Shown: positions 18,112-27,578 of the stretch, one piece after another
How positions within the stretch are numbered: the first letter of the stretch is position 1
How the letters are laid out: each line of letters opens with the position of its first letter
NCBI GenBank assembly: GCA_030432255.1
Contig: JAUIHS010000009.1
Location: forward strand, 1-64,000
Direction: 5' to 3'
From: Phycisphaerae bacterium
GTDB taxonomy: Bacteria > Planctomycetota > Phycisphaerae > Phycisphaerales > UBA1924
DNA length: 64,000 nt
Made by a program: the position numbers and the translations under genes
Notes under the pieces: model-generated
What the model saw: only the letters and a program-made list of their open reading frames with translations
What the model was told of the DNA's origin: nothing
Database searches by the model: none

Positions 18112-18528
18112 ATGACGGACGCCGAGCGAGACCGATTTGACGCCCTGTTCGAAGAGGTGCTCGAGAGCGTGCCGGAGCGGATCGCAGCCATGCTCGACGA
18201 GGTCCCCGTGATCCTCGAGGACCGCCCGGAGGAGCGGCTGCTGGTGGAACTGGCTCGGGACCTCGGTGAGTCGGAGCCGCTCGACCCGACCGGTCTGGCG
18301 GGGCTGCACACCGGAGTGCCGCTGACGGAGCGGTCGGTGGAGCATCCGGACCTGCTGCCGTCAGAGATCCGCCTCTTCAGGGAGGGGATCCTCGAAATCG
18401 CGGGTGGCTGGGAGCAGCCGGATGCGGAGGATGTGATCTACGAGGAGATCGCGATCACACTGCTGCACGAGATCGGGCACCACTTCGGGCTGGATGAGGA
18501 GGACCTCGCGGCACTGGGGTACGATTGA
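18112..18528 (+). CDS. metallopeptidase family (zincin-like) protein
   Basis: The 138-residue protein matches the small bacterial zincin-like family with the motif LLHEIGHHFGLDEEDL. His119, Glu120 and His123 form HExxH, followed by the family LDEEDL. An acidic N-terminal region has LFEEVLESVPERI. The family is predicted to be cytosolic and its substrate is unknown. The start at 18112 fits family length and a leaderless promoter; the frame extends to 18061 inside element B. Confidence 0.85.
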   Translation: MTDAERDRFDALFEEVLESVPERIAAMLDEVPVILEDRPEERLLVELARDLGESEPLDPTGLAGLHTGVPLTERSVEHPDLLPSEIRLFREGILEIAGGWEQPDAEDVIYEEIAITLLHEIGHHFGLDEEDLAALGYD

Positions 18529-18686
18529 GTGGCAGGCACTGAGGCAACCGGGGCGAAATTGAGGGGGATTGTGGCCGAATCAAGGTTGTTGAGGGGGCGT
18601 GGGATGTGTCATGTCCGACTGGCGGAAGGCGCATGAGTGAGGGACGGGGCACCGGGTGTCGCGTCTGTCTATGGAGGTATTCAAAT

Positions 18687-20471
18687 ATGCGAATTGTGAT
18701 GAGTGGGCTCGCCGCGACGCTGTGCCTTGCGACTGGTGTCGATGCAGCGACGGTGGGTTATGTCGAGTTCGAGGGCGGCGTGGTTGAGCGTCAGATGGTG
18801 TCTTCGCTCTTCATGAGTGATGACATGGCGCCGACGCTGCGTGATGTCACAGCGACGTTCGATGAGGTTGCGGGCCGCGGTCTGGACGGGCTTGTGATCC
18901 GTCTGAAGGATCTTGCGCTGACGCGCGGCCAGATCGAGGAGATCGGTCGCTCGATGGATCGCATCCGCGAGGCGGGCACGCCGATTCACGTCTTCACCGA
19001 GATCTACGGTCCGGGCGAGTTGCTGTTCGCATCACACGCGGACGAGGTGATCGTGCAGGCGGGTGGAGCGGTGACGCTTCCGGGCATGTACATGCAGGAG
19101 ATGTTCCTTGCCGATGCACTCCGCTGGGTGGGAATTGAGCCGGACTTCATCCAGATCGGCGACTACAAGGGCGCCAGCGAGATGATGGCCAACGCCGAGC
19201 CGAGCAAGGCGTGGGATCAGAACATCAACCAGTTGCTGGACTCGATGTACGCGAACATGAAGGGGACCATCGCGGACGGTCGGAACATGTCCGAGCGTCA
19301 GCTTGAGGCGGCGATGGAGACGTGCTTCCTCGCGTCACCCGAGACGGCAATGAAGCACGGGCTTGTTGACGCCGCGATTGACCGCCTTGACCTCAATGAG
19401 CACCTTGAAGATCGCTACGGCGACTTCGACTGGGACCGCAGTATTGAACTCGGACCCGGCTCGAGTGGCCCGGACTTCGCGAACATGGGTCTCTTCGAGA
19501 CCTTCTCCACACTGATGGAAATGTTCAGTTCCGGCCCGGCTTCACTGAAGCCGCAGCGCGACACGATCGCGGTGGTGCACATTGATGGTGCGATCGTCGA
19601 TGGTGAGTCCTCCAACGGCAGCCTGCTGGGCGGTGCGACGGTGGGTTCTCTTACGATTCGCAAGGCGCTCAAGGACCTCGAGACCGACAATCATGTCAAG
19701 GGCGTGATCGTGCGCATCAACTCTCCGGGTGGCAGCGCCATTGCATCCGAATCCATCTGGCGCGGCCTGCGTCGGATCGCAGAGGACAAGCCGGTGTGGA
19801 TCAGCGTGGGCGACATGGCCGCGAGTGGCGGCTACTACATCGCGGTCGCCGGTGAGAAGATCTATGTCAATGACACCTCGATCGTCGGATCGATCGGTGT
19901 CGTCGGCGGAAAACTGGCGATGCGGGGCCTGTACGAGAAACTGCACATCAATGTCGTGTCCCGCACCCGAGGTCCGCGGGCCGGCGTGATGAGTCCACTC
20001 GATGAGTGGACGGCGACCGAGAGCGCCATGGTGCGTGACAAGATGACTGAGACCTACGACCTGTTCGTGGAACGGGTCAAGGCCGGACGCCGCGGCATCA
20101 GCATCGACAAGACCGCCGAGGGGCGTCTGTTCACGGGCGACAAGGCGATCGCACTGAACATGGCCGACAAGGTCGGTGGCATTGATGACGCCATCGATGA
20201 CCTCGCGGCGGACCTTGGGCTCACGAACTACGACGTGATGGACTTCCCGGGTCCCATGTCCTTCGAGGAGATGCTCAGCAGCATGTTCCCGTTCGCGGCG
20301 GTCCAGAGCGGGAACGCCCCGAATACGCGACTGTCCGAACTTGCGATGCTGCTTCGTGAAGTCGTCGGCCCGGAAGCGTGGCCTGCGGTGCAGGACAATC
20401 TCAACGCGCTGATGCAGATGCGGAGTGAACCCGTGCTGCTGACGTCGCCGCGAGCCCTGATCATCCCGTGA
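18687..20471 (+). CDS. sppA: signal peptide peptidase SppA, long (67K) form
   Basis: The 594-residue protein has a signal/anchor sequence (MRIVMSGLAATLCLATGVDA) and two ClpP-like SppA domains. The predicted catalytic pair is Lys161 (QIGDYKGASE) in the first domain and Ser380 (DMAASGGYY) in the second, as in E. coli SppA, with the conserved INSPGGSAIASE strand before it. SppA degrades cleaved signal peptides in the membrane. TATGGAGG supports ATG 18687. A strong intrinsic terminator lies 49 nt downstream. Confidence 0.93.
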   Translation: MRIVMSGLAATLCLATGVDAATVGYVEFEGGVVERQMVSSLFMSDDMAPTLRDVTATFDEVAGRGLDGLVIRLKDLALTRGQIEEIGRSMDRIREAGTPIHVFTEIYGPGELLFASHADEVIVQAGGAVTLPGMYMQEMFLADALRWVGIEPDFIQIGDYKGASEMMANAEPSKAWDQNINQLLDSMYANMKGTIADGRNMSERQLEAAMETCFLASPETAMKHGLVDAAIDRLDLNEHLEDRYGDFDWDRSIELGPGSSGPDFANMGLFETFSTLMEMFSSGPASLKPQRDTIAVVHIDGAIVDGESSNGSLLGGATVGSLTIRKALKDLETDNHVKGVIVRINSPGGSAIASESIWRGLRRIAEDKPVWISVGDMAASGGYYIAVAGEKIYVNDTSIVGSIGVVGGKLAMRGLYEKLHINVVSRTRGPRAGVMSPLDEWTATESAMVRDKMTETYDLFVERVKAGRRGISIDKTAEGRLFTGDKAIALNMADKVGGIDDAIDDLAADLGLTNYDVMDFPGPMSFEEMLSSMFPFAAVQSGNAPNTRLSELAMLLREVVGPEAWPAVQDNLNALMQMRSEPVLLTSPRALIIP

Positions 20472-20519
20472 TTCCTGAGACTCGCTGATTGCCCTCGCAT
20501 GGGGCATCAATGACTGACG

Positions 20520-20555
20520 GCCGCGACGTTTCGAGAGAAGCGTCGCGGCTTTCGT
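20520..20555 (+). terminator. intrinsic terminator after sppA
   Basis: A 13-bp stem (20520-20532 with 20537-20549, including one G-T pair) closes a GAGA tetraloop and is followed by TTTCGT. Confidence 0.8.
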
Positions 20556-20634
20556 GCGCGACCGCTCCGCCTGCGTGATAGACTTCGAATTCCAAGCCCC
20601 TCACCAACGGGCGGTCGCTGACCGCTCCGGCCGG

Positions 20635-23600
20635 ATGCGCATGCGCGAGACCCAGGAATCAGACCGGACGACTGCACCGTGTGGCCCTGACGCCAGCGCC
20701 CTGCTGCCGGCGCGCAGCGCCATCGGGGCTGCGGGGTCATCGACGGCACTGCTGGCCTCCGACCTTGCGGAGCGGACGGGCGGTCTTGTGCTGCTGGTCG
20801 TCGCGCACCTCGATGATGCGGATGAGGCGGCGGACGACATCAATGCGGCGGGTGGGCGGGCGATCCGGCTGCCGGCGCTGGAGGTGATGCCGGGCGAATC
20901 GGGCGTGTCTCTGGAACTGTTGGTGGAGCGCTTGAATGTCACGACGGCGCTGACCCGCGGGTCGATGCCGCGACCTGCGGTGCTGGTCGCTCCGATCCAG
21001 GGGTTGATGCAACTGGCACCGAGTCCGGAGAGTTACGCGGCGCTGGTACGGACGCTCACGGTTGGAGACGAGGTGCCGGTGGACGAACTCGTGCGCTGGC
21101 TGGATGGGGCGGGGTATCAGCGGCTGGAGTCGATCGAAGAGCCTGGGGACTTCGCAGTTCGCGGCGGGATCATTGATGTCTTTCCGCCCGGTGCGACTTC
21201 GCGGATGTCCGGCGATGCAAGTGCCACCGATGCATTTCCGATCCGGCTGGATTTCTTCGGCGACGAACTGGAGAGCATCACCGAGATCGACATCCAGACG
21301 ATGGGGTCGGACCGGCGCCTCCAGTCGGTGGAGATCACGGGTGCGAATCTCGATGCCATCCTGACGGACGCTGACCTGGCGAGCGTGATTCCGCTGCTGC
21401 CGCATGCGGACACACTCACGGTCATCAGTGAGGTGCTGGAAGTCACGGAGCAGGGTCGCGGCTACTACGAGCGTGTCACCGCGCCGGAGACGATCCAGGG
21501 TCCGCCGGCGGTCTTCAAGCAACTCCATCAGCACACGCGGGACGTGATCGAGATCAACCAGTTCTCGCGTGGCACCGACGACCATGTGGTGCAGCTTCCG
21601 GTGGAGGTACTTCCGGAGTTCAGCAGGGATGCCGCGGAAGCGATCGTCGAACTGGGAGAGTTGTCGAAGACGCACCGGGTCCACGTGTGCTGTCAGAACG
21701 AGGGTGAACTGAGCCGGTTCGGTGAGCTTCGCGAGGAGTTTGCGCCGGAGGCTGAGGTGGAGTCGTCGGTGCGCTACCTGCATCGCGGCTTCATCTGGGG
21801 TGAGGATGATCGCCCGCTGGCGCTGGTCCCCTACCACGAGTTGCTGCACCGGTTTCAGACTCGGCGGCGGATCCGCCGGCTGCGGGCGTCGAAGGCTTCC
21901 GAGCAGTTCCTGGAGCTTGAGGTCGGTGACTACGTGGTGCATGCGGACCACGGGATCGCGAAGTTCTCGGGATTGCGGACGATGCAGCCGCGGGCGCCGA
22001 AGGCGACGGCGCAATCGGAGGCGGAGCGCAAGCTGAAGGGCCGGAAGGAGAAGAAGCGGGCGCCGGAGGAGTACCTCACGCTCGAATTCTCCGGCAATGC
22101 GAAGCTGCACGTACCTGTTTCGCAGATTGACCGGGTACAGAAGTATGTGGGTGGATTCCGGGGCAAGCCGCCGTTGTCATCCCTGGGCGGGAAGCGCTGG
22201 AAGAAGCAGAAGGAGGAAGTGCGCGAGGCGGTCCGCGACTTCGCGGCGGAGTTGATCCGCATCCAGGCGGCGCGTGAGCACCTTCCGGGGACGCGCTATC
22301 CGCAGGACACCAAGTGGCAGAAGGAGTTCGAGGCTGAGTTTCCGTACGAGGAGACGGATGACCAGTTGGCGGCGCTGGCGGAGATCAAGAAGGACCTGTG
22401 CACCGAGCGGCCGATGGATCGGCTGCTGTGCGGCGACGTGGGTTACGGCAAGACGGAGCTTGCGATTCGCGCGGCCTTCAAGGTGGCGGAGTTCGGCCGG
22501 CAGATTGCGATCCTGGTACCGACGACGATCCTCGCTGAACAGCACGAGGAGACGTTTCGGCAACGGTTTGCGGACTATCCCTTCCGGGTTGCTTCCCTTT
22601 CGCGTTTCAAGACGCGGAAGGAGCAGAATGACGTGCTGGCGGCGACGCGGAAGGGTGCGGTCGACATCCTGATCGGCACCCATCGCCTGTTGTCGAAGGA
22701 CGTGAAGTTCGCGGATCTCGGCCTGGTGGTCATCGACGAGGAGCAGCGCTTCGGCGTGGAGCACAAGCAGAAGCTGCTTGAACTGCGCATGACGGTGGAC
22801 GTTCTGACGCTGAGTGCGACACCGATTCCGCGTACGCTGCACATGTCCATGCTTGGCCTGCGTGACATCAGTTCGCTGTCGACACCGCCGCTGGACCGTC
22901 GGGCCGTGGTGACGGAAGTGATTCCGTACAACGAGAAGCGCATCAAGCAGGCGATCGAGCGCGAGATGGCGCGGGACGGGCAGGTCTTTTTCGTGCACAA
23001 CCGCGTGCACAACATCCAGTCCATCGCGGATGACATCCAGCGGCTCGTGCCTGATGCACAGATCCTGATCGGTCACGGCCAGATGACGCCCGCCGAACTG
23101 GAGAGCGTCATGTCGAAGTTCGTGCATCGGCGGGCGGATGTCCTCGTGGCGACGACGATCATTGAGTCCGGGATTGATATCCCGACCGCGAACACCATGT
23201 TCATCAACGGTGCGGACATGTTCGGCCTCGCGAGTCTGCACCAGTTGCGGGGCCGGGTGGGCCGTTACAAGCACCGGGCGTACTGCTACCTGCTGCTGCC
23301 TCAGAACCGACAGGTATCGGAAGTCGCGACGCGACGCCTTCGCGCGGTGGAGGAGTTCTCAATGCTGGGGGCGGGTTTCAAGATCGCGATGCGCGACCTG
23401 GAGATCCGTGGTGCGGGCAACCTGCTTGGCCCGGAGCAGTCGGGGCACATCTCGGCGGTGGGATATGACATGTATTGTCGTCTTCTGGAACAGGAGGCGC
23501 GTCACCTTCGCAACGAGGTGACGACGACGCCCAGCGACACGACGGTCGAACTCGGGGTCACCGGCCTGCTGCCGAAGAGCTATATTCCGTCGGATGTGCG

Positions 23601-23973
23601 GCGCCTGGAGGCGTATCGGCGCATCGCCACGGCGGCGAGCATCGAGGATCTGGACCAGGTGGAAGAAGACATCCGGCAGGCATATGGCGAACCATCGAAG
23701 TCGGTGGAGACGCTCTTTGAGCTTGCGCGGATTCGTGTCGGCGCTGCTGTGGCGGGGATCCGAGCGGTGTCGCTGCACGAGCAGGACATTATCTTTCGTT
23801 GCGAGCGTCCCGAGGAGGTCGAGGCGATCTTCACGGATGCGAAGGGTACCGTCCGCACCTTGAAGGGCGATCCGTCGCAGGCGTTGCGCGAGGTGTACTA
23901 TCGCCCGCCGGCCAACTTCCTTGACACACCCTCGACGCTGCTGACGGTGCTGCGTCGTCGACTGGCCCCATAA
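20635..23973 (+). CDS. mfd: transcription-repair coupling factor Mfd
   Basis: Mfd displaces stalled RNA polymerase at DNA lesions and recruits UvrA. About 1112 residues: an N-terminal UvrB-homology module (RGGIIDVFPPG), a CarD-like polymerase-interaction domain (LEVGDYVVHADHGIAKFSG), then an SF2 translocase with Walker A GDVGYGKTE, DEEQRFG and TLSATPIPRTLHMSM, helicase motifs VATTIIESGIDIPTANTM and QLRGRVGR, and a C-terminal TRCF domain. ATG 20635 or 20641 could start it, and the frame opens at GTG 20554. No Shine-Dalgarno sequence helps the choice. Confidence 0.95.
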   Translation: MRMRETQESDRTTAPCGPDASALLPARSAIGAAGSSTALLASDLAERTGGLVLLVVAHLDDADEAADDINAAGGRAIRLPALEVMPGESGVSLELLVERLNVTTALTRGSMPRPAVLVAPIQGLMQLAPSPESYAALVRTLTVGDEVPVDELVRWLDGAGYQRLESIEEPGDFAVRGGIIDVFPPGATSRMSGDASATDAFPIRLDFFGDELESITEIDIQTMGSDRRLQSVEITGANLDAILTDADLASVIPLLPHADTLTVISEVLEVTEQGRGYYERVTAPETIQGPPAVFKQLHQHTRDVIEINQFSRGTDDHVVQLPVEVLPEFSRDAAEAIVELGELSKTHRVHVCCQNEGELSRFGELREEFAPEAEVESSVRYLHRGFIWGEDDRPLALVPYHELLHRFQTRRRIRRLRASKASEQFLELEVGDYVVHADHGIAKFSGLRTMQPRAPKATAQSEAERKLKGRKEKKRAPEEYLTLEFSGNAKLHVPVSQIDRVQKYVGGFRGKPPLSSLGGKRWKKQKEEVREAVRDFAAELIRIQAAREHLPGTRYPQDTKWQKEFEAEFPYEETDDQLAALAEIKKDLCTERPMDRLLCGDVGYGKTELAIRAAFKVAEFGRQIAILVPTTILAEQHEETFRQRFADYPFRVASLSRFKTRKEQNDVLAATRKGAVDILIGTHRLLSKDVKFADLGLVVIDEEQRFGVEHKQKLLELRMTVDVLTLSATPIPRTLHMSMLGLRDISSLSTPPLDRRAVVTEVIPYNEKRIKQAIEREMARDGQVFFVHNRVHNIQSIADDIQRLVPDAQILIGHGQMTPAELESVMSKFVHRRADVLVATTIIESGIDIPTANTMFINGADMFGLASLHQLRGRVGRYKHRAYCYLLLPQNRQVSEVATRRLRAVEEFSMLGAGFKIAMRDLEIRGAGNLLGPEQSGHISAVGYDMYCRLLEQEARHLRNEVTTTPSDTTVELGVTGLLPKSYIPSDVRRLEAYRRIATAASIEDLDQVEEDIRQAYGEPSKSVETLFELARIRVGAAVAGIRAVSLHEQDIIFRCERPEEVEAIFTDAKGTVRTLKGDPSQALREVYYRPPANFLDTPSTLLTVLRRRLAP

Positions 23974-24103
23974 CCCGCCGTCCCCACCCCGTACTGGTCA
24001 GTGCTCGATTGAGATTCGTGCCCAGCCGGTGGGTTGATCGAAGTTGGGCACGGTTGGCGTCGACGTTTGCTGTTGAGAGACAGTCCTCACCAGGAGATCA
24101 GAC

Positions 24104-24529
24104 ATGAACGCCGACCAGATCGAACGCATCCAGTCCAGCTTCAACGCTCTCGCGCCACAGGCGGATGAACTCGTGAATCGCTTCTACACGAAGCTCTTCT
24201 CGGATCATCCCGAGGTGCGCCCCATGTTCCCGGATGACATGGCTGAGCAGAAGAAGAAGCTTGCCGGCTCCATCGGACTGGTGGTGAAGAACGTTGCACG
24301 TTTCGAGCAGATCGCCCCGGCCCTGCGCGAGATGGGCGCTCGTCATGTCGAGTACGGCACCCAGCCGGAGCACTATCCGGTGGTGCGGGATACGCTCCTG
24401 AGCGTCATGTCCGAGATGGCCGGTTCGCTCTGGAACGATGATCTTCAGGCTGACTGGACGGCGGCGCTGAATGCGGTCGCCGCGACCATGATCGAAGGCG
24501 CGGAGCAATTGCAGCGGAAGGCGGCGTGA
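24104..24529 (+). CDS. single-domain globin
   Basis: The 141-residue protein is a bacterial globin of the flavohaemoglobin-like/neuroglobin-like type without a reductase domain. FYTKLFSDHPEVRPMF is the family B-C-D region and His81 (ARHVEYG) is the likely proximal haem ligand. Possible roles are oxygen or nitric oxide binding. ATG 24104 is preceded by CAGGAG. It stands alone between mfd and the convergent hutF-like gene. Confidence 0.88.
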   Translation: MNADQIERIQSSFNALAPQADELVNRFYTKLFSDHPEVRPMFPDDMAEQKKKLAGSIGLVVKNVARFEQIAPALREMGARHVEYGTQPEHYPVVRDTLLSVMSEMAGSLWNDDLQADWTAALNAVAATMIEGAEQLQRKAA

Positions 24530-24619
24530 GTAGAGCAGGCATCAGCGTGCGGCACTGAGCAATCGGATCCGGTTGCTCTGGTGAACTCGCAACTGATCCC
24601 TCGTCCGTCGTCCCTTCTT

Positions 24620-25891
24620 CTATCTCCACTCTCCGCCGACGCAGGTTTCGGCGATGGCGGTGTCTCGTGCGCCGCAGATGATCGCGGCGGCGAGCGACTC
24701 TTCGTCTGCGCCTGCGAGTGACGGGTCGTTGAGATTGACCGTGCAGAAGTCTGCGAGCATGCCGGGTTTGATGCGGCCGGCATCCAGGCCCAGCGAGCGG
24801 GCGCCGTTTATTGTCGCGGCGGCGACCAGCCATGGGGCGATTGCGCCGGTCTCGTCAATGCAGACGCCACGTTTCTGGAGGTTGAGTCTCTGTGCGTACT
24901 CCAGCCAGCGCATCTCTTCGAGCATGCTGATGCGTGCGTTGGAGTCTGAGCCGAGGCAGACGTGGCCGCCCTGCTCCACCATGGCCGGGAGATCGGCGAT
25001 TCCGTCGCCGAGGTTTGCTTCGGTGAGTGGGCAGATGCAGATGTTGGCGCCGGCGTCGATGAAGCGGTGCATGTCGTCGGGGGCGGTGTGCGTGCAGTGG
25101 ACGCCGGTGAGGCGAGCGTCGGGAGTGATGGCGTCAAAGAGCGCGGCCATTGGTGTGCGGCCGTAAGCGGCGATGGACTGTTCGATCTCGGCGACCTGCT
25201 CCTCGATGTGCAGGTGGAAGACGAGACCACGACGGTGGGCCTCTGCATGCAGGGCTGCGAGGTCATTCAGCGGAACGGCGCGGATGGAGTGAGCGACGAC
25301 ACCGAGGCGCTGTTGCTCGCCGTCGACCAGTCTCTCAAGCCGATCCATCTGTCGCCAGTAGTCATCAACGCTGGCGCACCTGAAGCGGCGCTGTCCACCC
25401 TGCAATGGCTGGCCGATGGCGCCGGTGTTGTAGTACGCCATGAGCAGGACGATCCGGATGCCTGCATCGCGGGCGGCGTCGAGGATCACTTCGTCGAAGA
25501 TGAAGCCGGACTCGGAGTCATCATGGTGCAGATAGTGGAATTCCCCCACCGTTGTCATGCCGCAGTCGAGCATCTCCCCGAAGGCATGGCGTGAGATCTC
25601 ATACATCATGTCGGGCGTCATGGAATCAACGAGTTCGTACATCGCCTCGCGCCAACTCCAGAATGAACCATCGCGCTGCGGGAAGGTCTCGCCGAGGCCG
25701 CGAAGCCCGCGCTGGAAGGCGTGTGAGTGCGCGTTGACGAATCCGGGCAGAAGGGCGCGATTGTCGAGGCGTCTGGGATCGCTTCCGAGTCCGTGACCCA
25801 CTTCGGCGATCCGGCTGCCTTCGAGTCGCACCTGGATACCACGCTCGAATGCGTGGCCGGTCCATGTGAGTTCCGCTTCGAGGAGAGACAT
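24620..25891 (-). CDS. hutF: formimidoylglutamate deiminase-like amidohydrolase (HutF type)
   Basis: The 423-residue protein is a metal-dependent amidohydrolase with the HutF pattern: LLPGFVNAHSHAFQRGLRGL (HxH metal motif), VGEFHYLHHD, HLHIEEQVAEIEQS and LGSDSNARISMLEEMRWLEY. HutF removes ammonia from formimidoylglutamate in one branch of histidine degradation. No other hut genes are in view, so the substrate is not certain. Its start lies 8 nt after the stop of the upstream argE-like gene, so the two form an operon. Confidence 0.85.
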   Translation of the reverse strand: MSLLEAELTWTGHAFERGIQVRLEGSRIAEVGHGLGSDPRRLDNRALLPGFVNAHSHAFQRGLRGLGETFPQRDGSFWSWREAMYELVDSMTPDMMYEISRHAFGEMLDCGMTTVGEFHYLHHDDSESGFIFDEVILDAARDAGIRIVLLMAYYNTGAIGQPLQGGQRRFRCASVDDYWRQMDRLERLVDGEQQRLGVVAHSIRAVPLNDLAALHAEAHRRGLVFHLHIEEQVAEIEQSIAAYGRTPMAALFDAITPDARLTGVHCTHTAPDDMHRFIDAGANICICPLTEANLGDGIADLPAMVEQGGHVCLGSDSNARISMLEEMRWLEYAQRLNLQKRGVCIDETGAIAPWLVAAATINGARSLGLDAGRIKPGMLADFCTVNLNDPSLAGADEESLAAAIICGARDTAIAETCVGGEWR

Positions 25892-25898
25892 GCGGGCC

Positions 25899-27041
25899 TC
25901 AATTCATGCAGAAGTGATGAATGAATCGGTTGAGCATGGGCTCAGCCTGTTCGAGTTGACTGAGTTCGATGTGTTCGTCGGGCTTGTGAGCCACCGCCAT
26001 GTCGCCGGGCCCCCAGAGCACGCAGTGCATGCCGAGGTCGCGCGTCATCACGCCGCCGTCGGAGGCGAAGGAGACGCCGCGTGACTCGCTCTGCCCGGTG
26101 ATGTCGCACGCCACGCGATGCAGTTCCGTATCTTCGGCGAGGAGCATGGGTGGATTGTCGTTGATGATCTCCATCGCGATGTCACCGGCTGCGAGTTCTT
26201 CGAGTCGGCCGACGATGGGATCGGACACCATGCCGGGCAGCAGGCGAAGACCGACATCGATCGTGCAGCGATCAGGTACGACGTTGACGGCGGATCCGCC
26301 GCGGATGCATGCGACGTTCAGGACGGGACAGGGCACGGCATGGAAGTGCGGACTGGCGTCGTTCCGCTCCTGTTCCAGTTCCCGACGGAGTGCGGCGAGT
26401 GCGGCGATGAGGTCGGCCGCCGGTTCGATGGCATTGCGTCCGAGTTGCGGCGTGCCGCTGTGGGCCGCCTGTCCGGCGATGGTGTAGCGCACCTTGAGGT
26501 GCCCCTTGTGCATGCGGACCACGCCGAGGCGGGTCGGCTCGCCGACAATCGTTGCTCGCGGCAGTTGAGTTGCCGGCCCCAGTTTCTTCGCCAGGGCCTG
26601 CATGCCGAGGGAGCCGGTCTCCTCGTTGGGTGTGAGGACGAGCGCGAGGGGATGGGTCATTGTTCCCGCGGCGGCGGCGGCGCGCATGGCACATGTGGCG
26701 AGGGCGATGAAGCCCTTCATGTCGGTCGTGCCGCGACCGTACATGGCGTTGTCCCGGACGACGGGAGTGAAGGGGCGGGATGTCCATTCGGGTTCGGTGG
26801 CGGGGACGACATCGACGTGTCCACTGAGTGTCAGTCCGGTGCGTGCGGCGTTGAGTTCGGGTCCGGCGACGGCGATGAGGGCGAGGTCATCGGGTTGGCC
26901 GCAGGTGTGGAGTGTGGTGCGTACATCGTTGCCGAGGGCATTCCCGATGCGCTCGAGGATGGCACGGGTCGATGATCCGCTGATCGTATCGAAGCTGACG
27001 AGTTCGCGGAGGAGGCTTTCTGGTGTGATCGTCGGGGCCAT
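25899..27041 (-). CDS. argE: acetylornithine deacetylase-like M20 peptidase
   Basis: The 380-residue protein matches the ArgE/DapE/CPG2 group. LTLSGHVDVVPA and YGRGTTDMKGFIA give the metal-binding His and Asp, TPNEETGSLGMQ the catalytic Glu pair, and a dimerisation domain is present (KVRYTIAGQAAHSG). It most resembles ArgE, which releases acetate from N-acetylornithine. Its pairing with a HutF-like deiminase suggests it could instead act on another N-acyl amino acid such as N-formylglutamate. The start was taken at ATG 27041; the frame extends into rpmB. Confidence 0.85.
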   Translation of the reverse strand: MAPTITPESLLRELVSFDTISGSSTRAILERIGNALGNDVRTTLHTCGQPDDLALIAVAGPELNAARTGLTLSGHVDVVPATEPEWTSRPFTPVVRDNAMYGRGTTDMKGFIALATCAMRAAAAAGTMTHPLALVLTPNEETGSLGMQALAKKLGPATQLPRATIVGEPTRLGVVRMHKGHLKVRYTIAGQAAHSGTPQLGRNAIEPAADLIAALAALRRELEQERNDASPHFHAVPCPVLNVACIRGGSAVNVVPDRCTIDVGLRLLPGMVSDPIVGRLEELAAGDIAMEIINDNPPMLLAEDTELHRVACDITGQSESRGVSFASDGGVMTRDLGMHCVLWGPGDMAVAHKPDEHIELSQLEQAEPMLNRFIHHFCMN

Positions 27042-27049
27042 TGCCTGTG

Positions 27050-27055
27050 ATGATA
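27050..27055 (-). promoter_or_regulatory. -10-like box of argE-hutF
   Basis: TATCAT on the reverse strand ends 8 nt before the argE ATG. No Shine-Dalgarno sequence is seen, so a leader of 0-2 nt is likely. Confidence 0.4.
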
Positions 27056-27065
27056 TCTCACCAAT

Positions 27066-27093
27066 GAAAAGTCCACGCTCGAAGGCGTGGACT
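27066..27093 (-). terminator. intrinsic terminator of rpmB
   Basis: On the reverse strand AGTCCACGC and GCGTGGACT form a 9-bp stem with a 6-nt loop, followed by TTTTCATT. It lies 28 nt after the rpmB stop. Confidence 0.8.
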
Positions 27094-27121
27094 CGGGTGG
27101 TTGCTTGATGTCGGTACGGGC

Positions 27122-27400
27122 TCAGGCGTTGCCGGCGGCCTTCTGCTGCGCGGTGTAGCCGTACTTGCGCTTGAGGGGCTTGACGACCAAACCGCACTTG
27201 ATGGCCTTGGTGGAGACCTTCACGCGAACGGGCTTGCCGTCGATGATGGCGGTGACCTTCTGGAGGTTGGCCTTGAACTTGCGGCGGGACTTCCCGGAGA
27301 CATGCAGACCGAAGCCGCCCTTGCTGATGGCAGCACCGCTGCGGGACACGCGGTTCCCGAAGGTTGTCTTCTTACCCGTGAAATAGCATTCGTTGGCCAC
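27122..27400 (-). CDS. rpmB: 50S ribosomal protein bL28
   Basis: The 92-residue protein is a complete bL28: ANECYFTGKKTTFGNRVSRS, then SGKSRRKFKANLQKVTAIID and TKAIKCGLVVKP. The start is GTG at 27400, fixed by the family N-terminus and a GAGGAGA ribosome site; the frame continues upstream to 27496 without support. It is a single-gene unit with its own promoter and terminator. Confidence 0.95.
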   Translation of the reverse strand: MANECYFTGKKTTFGNRVSRSGAAISKGGFGLHVSGKSRRKFKANLQKVTAIIDGKPVRVKVSTKAIKCGLVVKPLKRKYGYTAQQKAAGNA

Positions 27401-27428
27401 AATTCGTCTCCTCAGTGAAGGGCCGGGG

Positions 27429-27457
27429 ATTCTACAGACATCGTGGCGATCCGGCAA
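27429..27457 (-). promoter_or_regulatory. sigma70-type promoter of rpmB
   Basis: On the reverse strand TTGCCG (27457-27452) and TAGAAT (27434-27429) are spaced by exactly 17 nt. Transcription would start near 27422, giving a leader of about 22 nt that contains the GAGGAGA site. Confidence 0.7.
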
Positions 27458-27565
27458 GTGATCGGGAACCGGGTAGCCGGGCGAATCTGTTCGCAATATG
27501 ATCGTGCATCGTATCGTTCCGCGTCGATCTCAGCGGGATCCATCGCCACTCCCTGAGCCACCCGC

Positions 27566-27571
27566 TACCCT
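27566..27571 (+). promoter_or_regulatory. -10-like box of cysS (leaderless)
   Basis: TACCCT is followed by 7 nt and then ATG at 27579. No Shine-Dalgarno or clear -35 sequence is seen. Confidence 0.4.
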
Positions 27572-27578
27572 GTCCGCC

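Noticed and set aside
24557-24578. Near-perfect palindrome centred on GGATCC between globin and hutF
   Set aside because: It has no loop and no T tract; it is either a chance palindrome or a weak bidirectional stop, and was not strong enough to list.
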